Origin: Clostridium sartagoforme
Lineage (GTDB): Bacteria; Bacillota; Clostridia; Clostridiales; Clostridiaceae
Assembly: GCF_004794105.1 (NCBI RefSeq)
Contig: NZ_SRYR01000002.1
Location: 289,478-353,477 of the forward strand
Reading direction: 5' to 3'
Length of the DNA: 64,000 nt
In this document: piece after piece, positions 17,311-26,031 of the stretch
Layout of the letters: each line of letters opens with the position of its first letter
Numbering within the stretch: the first letter of the stretch is position 1
The notes under the pieces: generated by a model
What the model saw: only the letters and a program-made list of their open reading frames with translations
Database searches by the model: none
What the model was told of the DNA's origin: nothing
Position numbers and translations under genes: made by a program

Positions 17311-18975
17311 GTGGGTAATATTGTTTTTAAGGAGTTAGAAGATGCAAATGTTTTAATAGAAGAAAGTATTGAATTTAATTATGATAGGGTAGATGAATAT
17401 TTAACACAATTTAAAAAAATATGTAAGAAAGGAATATTGAGAGAAAACAGTTCGTTTTATGATAGTCAATGGATTATTAATATTGGTGGTGTAGAAAATT
17501 CTATCATTCTACCAACAGATATAAAAATGAAGGAACTTAGTGTTTTATTTGGTAAAAATATATGTGAATTTGAATTAGCATATAGGAGTTTTATTATATC
17601 TTCTTTAAATTTGCCAAATTCAACGATGGCTTTTAATTTGGCAATGAAAAGACTAACAGTACAATTTGATTCATCCAGTATAAATATTTTAGTTAAGGCT
17701 AGTATTGTTAGATTTATTAATTATATAAAAGTATCAGAAAAGAAATATATAGAATTTCAGACATTGTTTGATGAAATAGAGGTTAAGGAAATAGGTGAAA
17801 GAACTTTACCAGAGTTTGAAGAAATATTTCTATTTTCTGATATAATTAATGATATTATTTATAATAAAAATATACTAGAATATAAGGATTACTTAATTAC
17901 TATTATGTGGTGGAAAATTTGTAGTATACTACCATTAAGACCTTCTGAATTTGTTAGAACTAAGTTTGAATGTATTTATAAAGAAGGAAATGAATTCTAT
18001 TTAAAAGTTTGGAGAAGCAAAGGAAAAATAGGTAAGAAGATTAGTAATATATCTAATGTTAATGAGTATTATTTTGAAGATATAGTTAATATCGATGAGG
18101 AACTGTTCATCTTAATTGAGAACTATAGAGATATATTAATTAATGAATTCAATTACGAAATTAAAGATGAATTATTTCCATATATAATTTTGAAAAATAT
18201 TAGTAATAACTACAATAATAGAAAAAAGAATCTTACTAATATTTCATCATATGACTTATATAATAACGTAAAAAGGTTCTATAGCATTATAGTAGCAAAT
18301 GAATATGGGTTAAAACCTATATCTAAATATGTAAAAAGAGAGGAAGGCAGTAAGTATCTTGGTGAACTAACTCCTTACGATGCTAGGCATATCGCTATAA
18401 TCAATTTAATTCTAATGGGTACAGATGTATTAGAAGTAATGTATTTATCGGGACATACGAATATCAATACTGCATATGGATATTTCAATCATATAAGAGA
18501 ATTCTCTAAAGGGTATGCATTAGGCTATGCTAAAGCACTATCTAATAATACACTTAACAAAAAAATGAATACGTTTATAAATCAAGCCAGAAAACAAAAT
18601 AATAGAGGAAAAGGGAACGATGATTATTATAGAATATTAAATGCTATTAATAGCAAAAAGGTAATTCTTAAAAAAGTAGAAGGTGGATATTGTCGGTATC
18701 AGGATATTGATAATGATAAATATTATTGTTTCTTATATGAAAGAAATCATACCTTATGTCAATTCTTCGTTAAAGATAATAGTGAAGTTGTAGAAGATGA
18801 AATTAAAAAAGTAGAAAAAGATATAGATACTACTGTGAAAGTATTGATAGATCTAATAAAAGATATGGAGGGTATATCCAAATTCAATGAATTATATAAA
18901 ACAACATCTTGTAGGTTGGCAAATAATATCTCTAAATTAGCAAAATTGAATGAAAGATCAATTAGGGGGGAATAG
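17311..18975 (+). CDS. Tyrosine recombinase, TnpB-like
   Basis: Second apparently active recombinase of the element, 554 residues. Catalytic candidates are R210 (LPLRPSEF), K237 or K239, R359 with H360 (PYDARH, where tyrosine 356 replaces the usual first histidine), H382 (SGHTNI) and the nucleophile Y391 (GYFNH). A C-terminal region after the catalytic tyrosine, about 160 residues, holds spaced cysteines (YCRYQD..YYCFLY..HTLCQFF) that could bind zinc. It starts at GTG, 6 bases after the previous stop, with GAGGAG placed 10 bases upstream inside the preceding gene. Paired recombinases probably act together on the two ends. Confidence 0.86.
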   Translation: MGNIVFKELEDANVLIEESIEFNYDRVDEYLTQFKKICKKGILRENSSFYDSQWIINIGGVENSIILPTDIKMKELSVLFGKNICEFELAYRSFIISSLNLPNSTMAFNLAMKRLTVQFDSSSINILVKASIVRFINYIKVSEKKYIEFQTLFDEIEVKEIGERTLPEFEEIFLFSDIINDIIYNKNILEYKDYLITIMWWKICSILPLRPSEFVRTKFECIYKEGNEFYLKVWRSKGKIGKKISNISNVNEYYFEDIVNIDEELFILIENYRDILINEFNYEIKDELFPYIILKNISNNYNNRKKNLTNISSYDLYNNVKRFYSIIVANEYGLKPISKYVKREEGSKYLGELTPYDARHIAIINLILMGTDVLEVMYLSGHTNINTAYGYFNHIREFSKGYALGYAKALSNNTLNKKMNTFINQARKQNNRGKGNDDYYRILNAINSKKVILKKVEGGYCRYQDIDNDKYYCFLYERNHTLCQFFVKDNSEVVEDEIKKVEKDIDTTVKVLIDLIKDMEGISKFNELYKTTSCRLANNISKLAKLNERSIRGE

Positions 18976-18977
18976 AC

Positions 18978-19757
18978 ATGGCTAGACCAAGAAAAGTATC
19001 AGAGAAAGAGTTATTTAGAATTATTGAACAATATTTAATAGATAATCCTTATATAGTTAGTTTGAAGTTTTCAGATTTAGCAAAATATAGCCAATCGTTA
19101 GGATATAACGAGGTAACATATCAAGATTTTAGTAGAAATGTGCAAGTTAAGAAGTTCGTTGATGAATATAAAAAGCAAAAGAAAATGACTATGTACTCTA
19201 AATTGAATAATGATAAATTAGAGAAATTAGAGTTTAATGTTGATGAAGTAGTAGATAAAAATATTAAAGACAAGAAGCAGTTAAAAGTAATTTTAAAAGT
19301 ATTTAAAATTGGATATGATAAGGCTTTTGATAAGTTGTATGAAAATATAAATAGTATAAAAGAAATGCGAAACAAAATTAGAGAACAAGAGAATAGTATA
19401 ATAGAATTATCCGAAAAGAATAAATTATTAAGATTACAAATTAAAGAAAATGAAGAAAGATATTATAGAAATAGAAGAAAAGAAAAAGAAAAATGGATTT
19501 ATTTAACTATTAAGGATTTGATTAATGAAACTAATTTTATTATTAAAAGTGAAGAGCAAATTATAGAGATTATGAAGAACTTAGGATATTCGGCAAAAGA
19601 TGATATTATAGATATGAACAGTATAATTAATAGCGAATTTAAGAATAATGAAGACAAAGAAAATGAAAAAGAGAAAATATCTGGTAGTAGTGTACAAAAT
19701 GTTATATCATTTAATAAAAAAGAAAAAAAATTAAACATTCCAGACTTTATGAAATAA
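18978..19757 (+). CDS. Coiled-coil accessory transposition protein, TnpC-like
   Basis: Last gene of the recombinase operon, beginning 2 bases after the previous stop with AGGGGGG before the ATG. The first 65 residues (ARPRKVSEKEL..FSDLAKYSQSLG..TYQDFSRN) look like a small DNA-binding domain that recurs in accessory proteins of Tn554-type elements. Residues about 105-170 form a charged coiled coil (IREQENSIIELSEKNKLLRL). By position it corresponds to TnpC, which in Tn554 influences transposition frequency and orientation but is not strictly required; here it is about twice as long. The stop codon lies within a perfect palindromic terminator shared with the converging XRE gene. Confidence 0.75.
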   Translation: MARPRKVSEKELFRIIEQYLIDNPYIVSLKFSDLAKYSQSLGYNEVTYQDFSRNVQVKKFVDEYKKQKKMTMYSKLNNDKLEKLEFNVDEVVDKNIKDKKQLKVILKVFKIGYDKAFDKLYENINSIKEMRNKIREQENSIIELSEKNKLLRLQIKENEERYYRNRRKEKEKWIYLTIKDLINETNFIIKSEEQIIEIMKNLGYSAKDDIIDMNSIINSEFKNNEDKENEKEKISGSSVQNVISFNKKEKKLNIPDFMK

Positions 19758-19799
19758 GAAAAAGAAGAAAGTGAAAATTTCTTCTTTTTCTTATTTCAT
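19749..19799. terminator. Bidirectional terminator, 22-bp perfect stem
   Basis: ATGAAATAAGAAAAAGAAGA (with two more bases, 19749-19770) pairs exactly with 19778-19799 around the loop GTGAAAA. A-rich and T-rich arms give a T-run in both directions. It overlaps the last codons of the accessory gene and of the converging XRE gene, and insulates the transposition operon from cargo. Confidence 0.88.
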
Positions 19800-20051
19800 A
19801 GTAATTTCAGATAATAAATCTGCCATGTTATCTGACATAAATTGTGCAATATTTATATTTAAAACTTTGCATAAGCAATATAATTCATAATCATAGATTG
19901 GTCTTTTAAAAGATTCTATTCTTGATAAATCACTTTGATTAATTTCTAAACCAAGTAAATTGAGTTTCGCAACTAAATCTTCTTGTGATAGGTTTAAAAT
20001 TACTCGTTTATTCTTTATTATATCGCCAAATAAATTTCTGCATAATCTCAT
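19791..20051 (-). CDS. XRE family helix-turn-helix regulator
   Basis: An 86-residue Cro/CI-type DNA-binding protein. The helix-turn-helix spans about residues 18-45 (LSQEDLVAKLNLLGLEINQ, then DLSRIE), with a short dimerisation tail. It starts at ATG after AGGTGATT on the minus strand. It is divergent from the GHKL ATPase gene, and the 106-bp gap between them holds an inverted repeat (20108-20126) suited to an operator. It probably represses the ATPase gene and perhaps itself. Confidence 0.85.
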   Translation of the reverse strand: MRLCRNLFGDIIKNKRVILNLSQEDLVAKLNLLGLEINQSDLSRIESFKRPIYDYELYCLCKVLNINIAQFMSDNMADLLSEITMK

Positions 20052-20107
20052 AAGTAATCACCTCACAAATTATATGAATATATTTTACAGAAATGCAGAA
20101 GACTATA

Positions 20108-20126
20108 TTATGCATCTAGTGCATAA
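20108..20126. promoter_or_regulatory. Candidate operator between XRE and GHKL genes
   Basis: TTATGCA-tctag-TGCATAA is a perfect 7-bp inverted repeat with a 5-bp spacer in the divergent intergenic region. Size and place suit a dimeric Cro/CI-type regulator. Confidence 0.5.
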
Positions 20127-20157
20127 AAAGGTAATATATGAAAATAAGGAGTAAAAA

Positions 20158-21780
20158 ATGTGTATTTTCAAACCAAAAGTACAAGAAGTGGCAATTTTTA
20201 AAGAAGTTGCATTAAATATTAAAAATCCAAATGAAATAATTAGGGAAGCGATAAGTAATAGTTATGATGCAGATTCCTCAAATATATGGATAAATGTAAA
20301 ACGTAGTAATGTTGTTGATTATGAGTTGATTTTTAAAGATGATGGGAAAGGAATGGAAATTAACGAAATACATTCATTTTTCAACTTAGGTGATTCAAAA
20401 AAGATAGTTCAAAATATTGGAGAAAAGGGGTTAGGTACAAAGACATATTTTAAAAGTAAAGAAATTAAAATCAGGACAAAGGCAGTTAATAATAAAGGGT
20501 ATGCTGTAATTATGAAAAATCCGTGGGATAAACTTATTAATGATGAAATTCCTACGTATATAGTTGAAGAAGATGAATCTGTTGATATAGGCACAGAAAT
20601 AACTATTACAGGTTATATAGTTGATAATCCAGAGAAGTATTTTAATTTTTATAGTATAAAAGACTATATATTATGGTTTACAGCAGGAGGAAATTTTAAA
20701 AATATATTTGCAAATAATTTAACCCTTCAAAAATTAGTTAAAGATATTAATAAAACACCTAAAATTCATATAGTAGATCAAATATTAAATAAGCAAACAC
20801 AGATGGCTGGTGTTCATCAATTTTCACCACCCAATGAAAGTCCGAAGATTGACTTAACAAGTAAGAAATACAGATGTAGCGTAAATTATTGCAGACATTT
20901 TGGACCATTTAATAGGGAGACAACTATTAATGGTAACTTAGTTACAGTTCAGTTATATGGGACTGTTTCAGGAGTAAACTGTAGGAAAAAGGTTTGTAAA
21001 TTAAGGCAATCAGAGACTAATAAGGCTAGGTTCGGATTATATTTATGCAAAGATTTTATTCCGTTTGAACGTGCAAACTTTTTATTAGGAGATGAACAAT
21101 ATTATCACTATCATTTATTGGCTAACTCTCAAAATTTTGAGTTAACTGCTGATAGAAATAGTTTAAGCAATGAAGAGAGTATTACGGTAAAGTGGATATA
21201 TTCACAGATAGAAGATATTTTTAAAAATAATATAAAGCCTATTGCTGAAAAAGGTTACTTTAAATTAAGGAAAGAAGAAGAAGAATCATATGAGGCAGAA
21301 TGTAGGATAGATGGAATGAATAAGTATATTAAAAAAATTGATTTAGTAGATAACTTGTATGCATATGATTTACCTATAAAGAAGATTCCACAATGTGAGT
21401 ATGAGGTTGCATTACTATTTACTGCTATATTATCAAATGAAAAAACTAAGTGTCTTATTAAGGATGTAAATGAGATAATTTCATATTCAAGCAGAATGAC
21501 GACAGATATGATTTGTGAAGATGTTAATAATGAGATTTGTTTAATAGAGGTAGAATATAAGTTAAGCAATGTTTTTAAACATAAACACCCTTTAGACACA
21601 TATGATTATGTTGTATGTTGGAAAATTGATATAGAAAAGAATATAATAAATGAAGTTAATAATATAAAAGCAATTTTAGTAAGTGAGGATAGGGAAAGTT
21701 ATATTGTTACAGAGAATAATAAAAAAATTAAGGTTATAGAATTGAAAAAGTTGATAAATGAAAAATATAGAGAAAATTAG
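20158..21780 (+). CDS. GHKL (Hsp90/MutL-like) ATPase with nuclease-like C-terminal region
   Basis: A 540-residue protein with a clear GHKL ATP-binding fold: N box E30, N34, D37 (REAISNSYDAD), G1 box D62-G63-K64-G65 and G2 box GEKGLGTKT (88-96). The middle, about 200-380, is unassigned. Near the C-terminus, CLIEVEYKLSN (E464, E466, K468) and HPLDTYDYVVCW (477-488) resemble the catalytic core of PD-(D/E)xK nucleases; this is a motif reading, not a proven domain. An ATPase joined to a nuclease would suit a defence effector. It starts at ATG after AAGGAG, is divergent from an XRE regulator and lies on a mobile element. It could instead be a chaperone-like protein. Confidence 0.75.
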   Translation: MCIFKPKVQEVAIFKEVALNIKNPNEIIREAISNSYDADSSNIWINVKRSNVVDYELIFKDDGKGMEINEIHSFFNLGDSKKIVQNIGEKGLGTKTYFKSKEIKIRTKAVNNKGYAVIMKNPWDKLINDEIPTYIVEEDESVDIGTEITITGYIVDNPEKYFNFYSIKDYILWFTAGGNFKNIFANNLTLQKLVKDINKTPKIHIVDQILNKQTQMAGVHQFSPPNESPKIDLTSKKYRCSVNYCRHFGPFNRETTINGNLVTVQLYGTVSGVNCRKKVCKLRQSETNKARFGLYLCKDFIPFERANFLLGDEQYYHYHLLANSQNFELTADRNSLSNEESITVKWIYSQIEDIFKNNIKPIAEKGYFKLRKEEEESYEAECRIDGMNKYIKKIDLVDNLYAYDLPIKKIPQCEYEVALLFTAILSNEKTKCLIKDVNEIISYSSRMTTDMICEDVNNEICLIEVEYKLSNVFKHKHPLDTYDYVVCWKIDIEKNIINEVNNIKAILVSEDRESYIVTENNKKIKVIELKKLINEKYREN

Positions 21781-21801
21781 AATTTTACTAAGTAAATTAT
21801 A

Positions 21802-22504
21802 TTTAATGATGAATTAGAGAAAGAATATTTAGCGGGATCAGTTCTTTTAGGAGCAGTACCTTGTACGGCAATGATATTTGTATTGAGCCATTTAACTAAA
21901 GGTGATGCAGCATATACATTACTTCAAGTTGCAGTAAATGATTTAATTATCTTAGTAGCATTTGCACCTATAGTTGAATTTCTATTAGGTATAGGCAATA
22001 TAAAAATACCTTTAGAAACATTAATTCTTTCAACAATACTATTTGATGTAATTCCACTCTTATTAGGGTTTTTAATAAGAAATATTAAATTAAGAAAAAA
22101 GTTAGCATATTTTGAAGGTATATTTTTAAAGAAGTTTGATTTATTTACTATTATAGAATTGTTGTTAACACTTGTAATTTTTTTTATTTCTAAGGAGGTA
22201 AAATACTAGAAAATCCATTGCATATAATATTAATAGCAATTCCTTTAATAATAAAAACATTTATAATTTTTGCAATAGCATACTTATGTTCAAAGTTTTT
22301 GAAAATATCACATTCAATAGCATCACCAGCAGGAATGATAGGAGCAAGTAATTTTTTGAGTTAGTAGTTACAGTTTCTATCCCATTATTTGGTTTGAGAT
22401 CGGGGGCTACATTGGCAACTGTAGTTGGAGTTCTAGTAGAAGTGATAGTTATGCTAACCTTAGTTAAGATATTAAGTAGCATAAGGAAGTATTTTAAAGA
22501 ATAG
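21802..22504 (+). pseudogene. Decayed ACR3 arsenite efflux gene (3' part)
   Basis: The remains of an arsenite permease of the ACR3 type. Family signatures are readable in three frames: LAGSVLLGAVPCTAMIFV with LTKGDAAYTLLQVAVND in the first, ENPLHIILIAIPLIIK and [15 protein letters not shown] in the second, and [19 protein letters not shown] in the third. The first half of the gene is missing, one shift lies near 22195, and one base seems lost from the T-run near 22356. The stop (TAG, 22502-22504) and a terminator remain. It shows the element once carried arsenic resistance, a common cargo of Tn554-like transposons. Confidence 0.85.
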
Positions 22505-22509
22505 TTTTT

Positions 22510-22540
22510 AAAAGATATAGAGAAATCTATATCTTTTTTT
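22510..22540 (+). terminator. Rho-independent terminator
   Basis: AAAAGATATAGA and TCTATATCTTTT pair around GAAA and lead into a T-run, right after the arsenite permease remnant. The following 290 bases to the next start are A/T-rich and show no gene. Confidence 0.85.
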
Positions 22541-22828
22541 ATAGAAAGAGTTGTATGCGTAAATAGACTTGTACTAAAATAATTTTATAGAGTATATTGA
22601 AAAAAAATTTTTTGGAAAATAGTTATTTATATAAATAAAAAGGGGAACTGTGGCTTTAGGTAATAAAAGTTAGTGAAACTTAAATTTGTCTATATTTAAA
22701 AATCTTATGGCAAATAAATTGGAAAATAGTAAGTGAATTAGTTTTATTTCAAAATAATTGTATTATTATGAAAATGAGGTAAAATTAAAATTATATTGGA
22801 AATAAATAAAAGGGGGGAGGGAAACTAC

Positions 22829-24115
22829 ATGATATTTCAAATTAATATTAATACTGAAATTCTTAGAGAGTTACGAGAGAATATAAATAGGGAGCAGAAT
22901 ATATCATATAACAAAGAATATCATCGAATAGTTGATAAAAATAGTGGTAGGTACAAGGTATATCGTGCATGGGATAAAATATGTGCAATTATGGATAGAC
23001 TTGATGATACAGTAGATTATTTAAATAAACTTAAGTTAAATACAGGAAAATATAACAGATCAGCATTTGATTTTTATGATTTCATGAATAATGCTGCTGT
23101 TGTAATTGATTGTATAAAGGAGTTAGTAAAGATTTTTGATGTTGAAGATAGTAAGATCAGAACATCAAAGAATATTTTTAATCAACCTGGAAGTGATAAT
23201 AATGGATCAGATGAGAGGTATTTTGAATATTTACGTTCTTTGTGTTCTGTACATCCTATAGAAACAAGTCGTCATAAAAGATACCAGGATAATGATTTTG
23301 AGTGTAGTCCATATGTAATATGGAATGATGGAAGAATATGGGGGAGTGATGATTGCGATCTTTATGCAGTAGTTTATATAAGTAAAGATAATGAGTATAG
23401 TAAAAGAATTAAAATATATATATCACAGGTATTTGAGTATATATTAACAAGAGTAAATTTTGTTTCAAAGATTCTAGAATCAATAGAGAATTATCATAAT
23501 CAAATAATAGTAAAATTTAGGAATAGACATATAAAGATGACAAATGAGTTTGAAAATTATATAGATTATTTAAGAAATTTAGATAAAGAGGCAAAAGAAA
23601 GATATGGTTCTGAATATTGTAGTAAATTTGATTATATTATAGGATTATTAGAATTAAATATATCAAATTCTAAGAATAAAAATAAAATGCAACTTTATAT
23701 AAATGCATTAAAATATGCGATTGAATTTGAACACAATAGTTTGCAAAATATGAGTTATATAGGGTTCGAAAATAATGGAATAATTAAACGAAAAGACAAT
23801 TATGAGACATCTTTATTGAATGAGTTATATAGCCTAAATAGTGGAAGTGATGTACGAAAAAAATATTCATATAATTTTGAAAAAATAGAATATTTAAATT
23901 ATGATTCTGGAGAGAGTAATAAAAGTTGGGCGTATATAAAGTTGAGAGAATTATATCCGTTTTTGGAGAGATATGTTTCTTTTGAAGGTGCTATGGGAGA
24001 TTTTGAGCATTATGCATTAGTACAATTAGCATTATACTTACATTGCTTAGAGAATAAGTGTTTAGTAAATGATAATATTCCTAATGAGTTAAAGTTTCGT
24101 GAAAAATTAATATAA
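22829..24115 (+). CDS. Unknown cargo protein, 428 residues
   Basis: Not recognised. Soluble, with no signal peptide or membrane segment. The central part has a conserved-looking patch rich in His, Cys, Trp and Asp (SVHPIETSRHKRY, ECSPYVIWNDG, WGSDDCDLYAVVY, about residues 145-190), and the remainder is mostly helical (EYILTRVNFVSKILESIENY, with NEFENYIDYLRNL). The frame is open from 22796, but ATG 22829 has a strong GGGGGGAGG 8 bases upstream, so I use it. The HEPN-motif gene follows 132 bases later. The pair may be one two-gene system; this is inferred from position only. Confidence 0.7.
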   Translation: MIFQININTEILRELRENINREQNISYNKEYHRIVDKNSGRYKVYRAWDKICAIMDRLDDTVDYLNKLKLNTGKYNRSAFDFYDFMNNAAVVIDCIKELVKIFDVEDSKIRTSKNIFNQPGSDNNGSDERYFEYLRSLCSVHPIETSRHKRYQDNDFECSPYVIWNDGRIWGSDDCDLYAVVYISKDNEYSKRIKIYISQVFEYILTRVNFVSKILESIENYHNQIIVKFRNRHIKMTNEFENYIDYLRNLDKEAKERYGSEYCSKFDYIIGLLELNISNSKNKNKMQLYINALKYAIEFEHNSLQNMSYIGFENNGIIKRKDNYETSLLNELYSLNSGSDVRKKYSYNFEKIEYLNYDSGESNKSWAYIKLRELYPFLERYVSFEGAMGDFEHYALVQLALYLHCLENKCLVNDNIPNELKFREKLI

Positions 24116-24247
24116 GAATCTTATTCTAAATTAGAAATAGAAAAGCAGAATGACTATTGATATAAATATATTATTTTCAAAAAAGAAGATGTTGTTGATT
24201 GTGGAGAATTTAGCACTTTAGGGTTAGTAAAAAATGGGAGGAAGAGT

Positions 24248-26002
24248 TTGGTGAATATAAAATTTATTGGATCTGGTATTAGGAGAGAAGTAGATGATTT
24301 AGTCTTTCAAATATGTGAAAATATAAGGATTAGACTTAGTGATATTAATAATGAAATAGAGGTAGGGTATAACTATAGGACTTTAAATGAGGAGTTAAGT
24401 TGTGATATAGATGAGAAATATGAAGATGATGTCCTATTTGCTGAATCTAACATTGATATAAATAATCTTAATATAAAAATAGACTTAAAAAAATTAACGT
24501 ACAAAGATGATAAAGTAAACATTTTTGTAAATATAGTTTATAAGAATAGTGTAATAGGAGAGGATGAAAATATATCGGAAGAACAACAGAATTTTATGTA
24601 TGAAGTAAAGGTAGCAATTAGTAAAGCAGTATCTAAATATGTAAACTCTATTAATTGGATATATGATGATCAGAATGGATATATGTCGCAAAAACTATAT
24701 CTTAAGGTATATGAATTAGAAAATAAATTTAGAGGATTAATTAATGAATATATGTTAAAACAATTTGGTGAGGATTGGTTTGCAAGTAAGATAAGTAGTG
24801 AGTTTAATACTAAGAGCAAAGAGTATGGAGAATGGTATAATACAAAATATAAAACTCTTAATCATATTAAATCAGAATTATTTAATTTACAAACAAGAGA
24901 TTTAATTAGTATGTTAAAGGAAAGTTATGAGAATGATGAATTAAGTAAAGTGGGAAAGCCAGTTAATTTAATTAAAAATATATTAAAAGATAGTGCAAAT
25001 AAAATAATTAGTAAAGATATATTAGAAATTGAAACTTTGTGGGATAAATATTTTAAGGAAATTTTAGGTGAGAATATGGAATCAATTTGGACAGAGTTTT
25101 CCAATATGAGAAATATAATTGCACACAACAAGGTAATATCAAAGGAGTTCTATCATGATATGGTAGATAGAATTGATGAACTAAGTATTAGCCTTGAAAG
25201 AAGTAGAGAAAATATTAATGTACTAATAAAGTCGCAAGAAGAAAAATTAATAAAACAACAACGTGCAGAAGCGTATTCAGAGTTAATATTAGAAGAAGTG
25301 GACTTTAGTAGTTATGAGGATGATGATGAAGTAATTGATAAAATATTTAGTGATGGTGAACTTGGTCATTTATATTGTGTTATTGAAGAGAAAGCAAGAA
25401 AATTAGAGATTAGTTACGAAGAGTTAAGAGATTTATTAGAAGAGATTAATTTTGAGTACGATGAAGAAGAAAAATTTTTAGAATTTAAAGAGAAATTATT
25501 ATTAATTAATGATATTTTTAATGAGGAGAATAAAATTATTATATCAGAATTAATTAATACAACTGAAAAAAATAATATAATACAAGAAGTTGCTAATTAT
25601 TTATCGAATATAGTAAATGCTAAGATTAATGAAATTGATGAGTGTATGGATTCTATATCATGGAGTGATGAATTTTCAGATGGAAAGAATATATTTTCTT
25701 ATCGTACATTAAATAATGATTTATTTAGTGTTAATATAAATGGTTGGTTTTGTATTGGACGTGGGGAAGCGAGTGAAATATATATCGATTATACTAATAA
25801 TAGTCTAATACTAGAACGAGGGGGCATAGATATATCATTTGGTGATTATGAGCAACATGAAGATGGATATCATATGCCTACTCAGGGGCAATATTTTGAA
25901 GTTAATGTGGAAAAACTGTACACTAAAATTGAAGATGATGTATGTAAAATAACTAGTAATATTAATGATATATATGAAAGAATTTCTAATATAATTTATT
26001 AA
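24248..26002 (+). CDS. HEPN-motif protein, candidate RNase of a defence module
   Basis: A 584-residue acidic protein. R288-N289-x3-H293 within FSNMRNIIAHNKV is the Rx4H motif of HEPN ribonucleases, set in a helical context (LWDKYFKEILGENM before, DMVDRIDELSISLE after) that fits Swt1-like or ApeA-like HEPN domains. The N-terminal 150 residues and a C-terminal beta-rich region (about 470-560) are unassigned. Start is TTG 24248 or GTG 24251, both close behind GGGAGGA. The same frame stays open upstream to about 24160 and reads protein-like (KKEDVVDCGEF), so the N-terminus may be shortened or wrongly placed. RNase activity is inferred from the motif. Confidence 0.68.
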   Translation: MVNIKFIGSGIRREVDDLVFQICENIRIRLSDINNEIEVGYNYRTLNEELSCDIDEKYEDDVLFAESNIDINNLNIKIDLKKLTYKDDKVNIFVNIVYKNSVIGEDENISEEQQNFMYEVKVAISKAVSKYVNSINWIYDDQNGYMSQKLYLKVYELENKFRGLINEYMLKQFGEDWFASKISSEFNTKSKEYGEWYNTKYKTLNHIKSELFNLQTRDLISMLKESYENDELSKVGKPVNLIKNILKDSANKIISKDILEIETLWDKYFKEILGENMESIWTEFSNMRNIIAHNKVISKEFYHDMVDRIDELSISLERSRENINVLIKSQEEKLIKQQRAEAYSELILEEVDFSSYEDDDEVIDKIFSDGELGHLYCVIEEKARKLEISYEELRDLLEEINFEYDEEEKFLEFKEKLLLINDIFNEENKIIISELINTTEKNNIIQEVANYLSNIVNAKINEIDECMDSISWSDEFSDGKNIFSYRTLNNDLFSVNINGWFCIGRGEASEIYIDYTNNSLILERGGIDISFGDYEQHEDGYHMPTQGQYFEVNVEKLYTKIEDDVCKITSNINDIYERISNIIY

Positions 26003-26031
26003 AAAGATATTATAAACATTAGGAGGAAAAA

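Noticed and set aside
19960..20154. + strand frame overlapping the XRE gene
   Set aside because: It lies antisense to the helix-turn-helix coding region; the regulator reading has a ribosome site and a clear domain.
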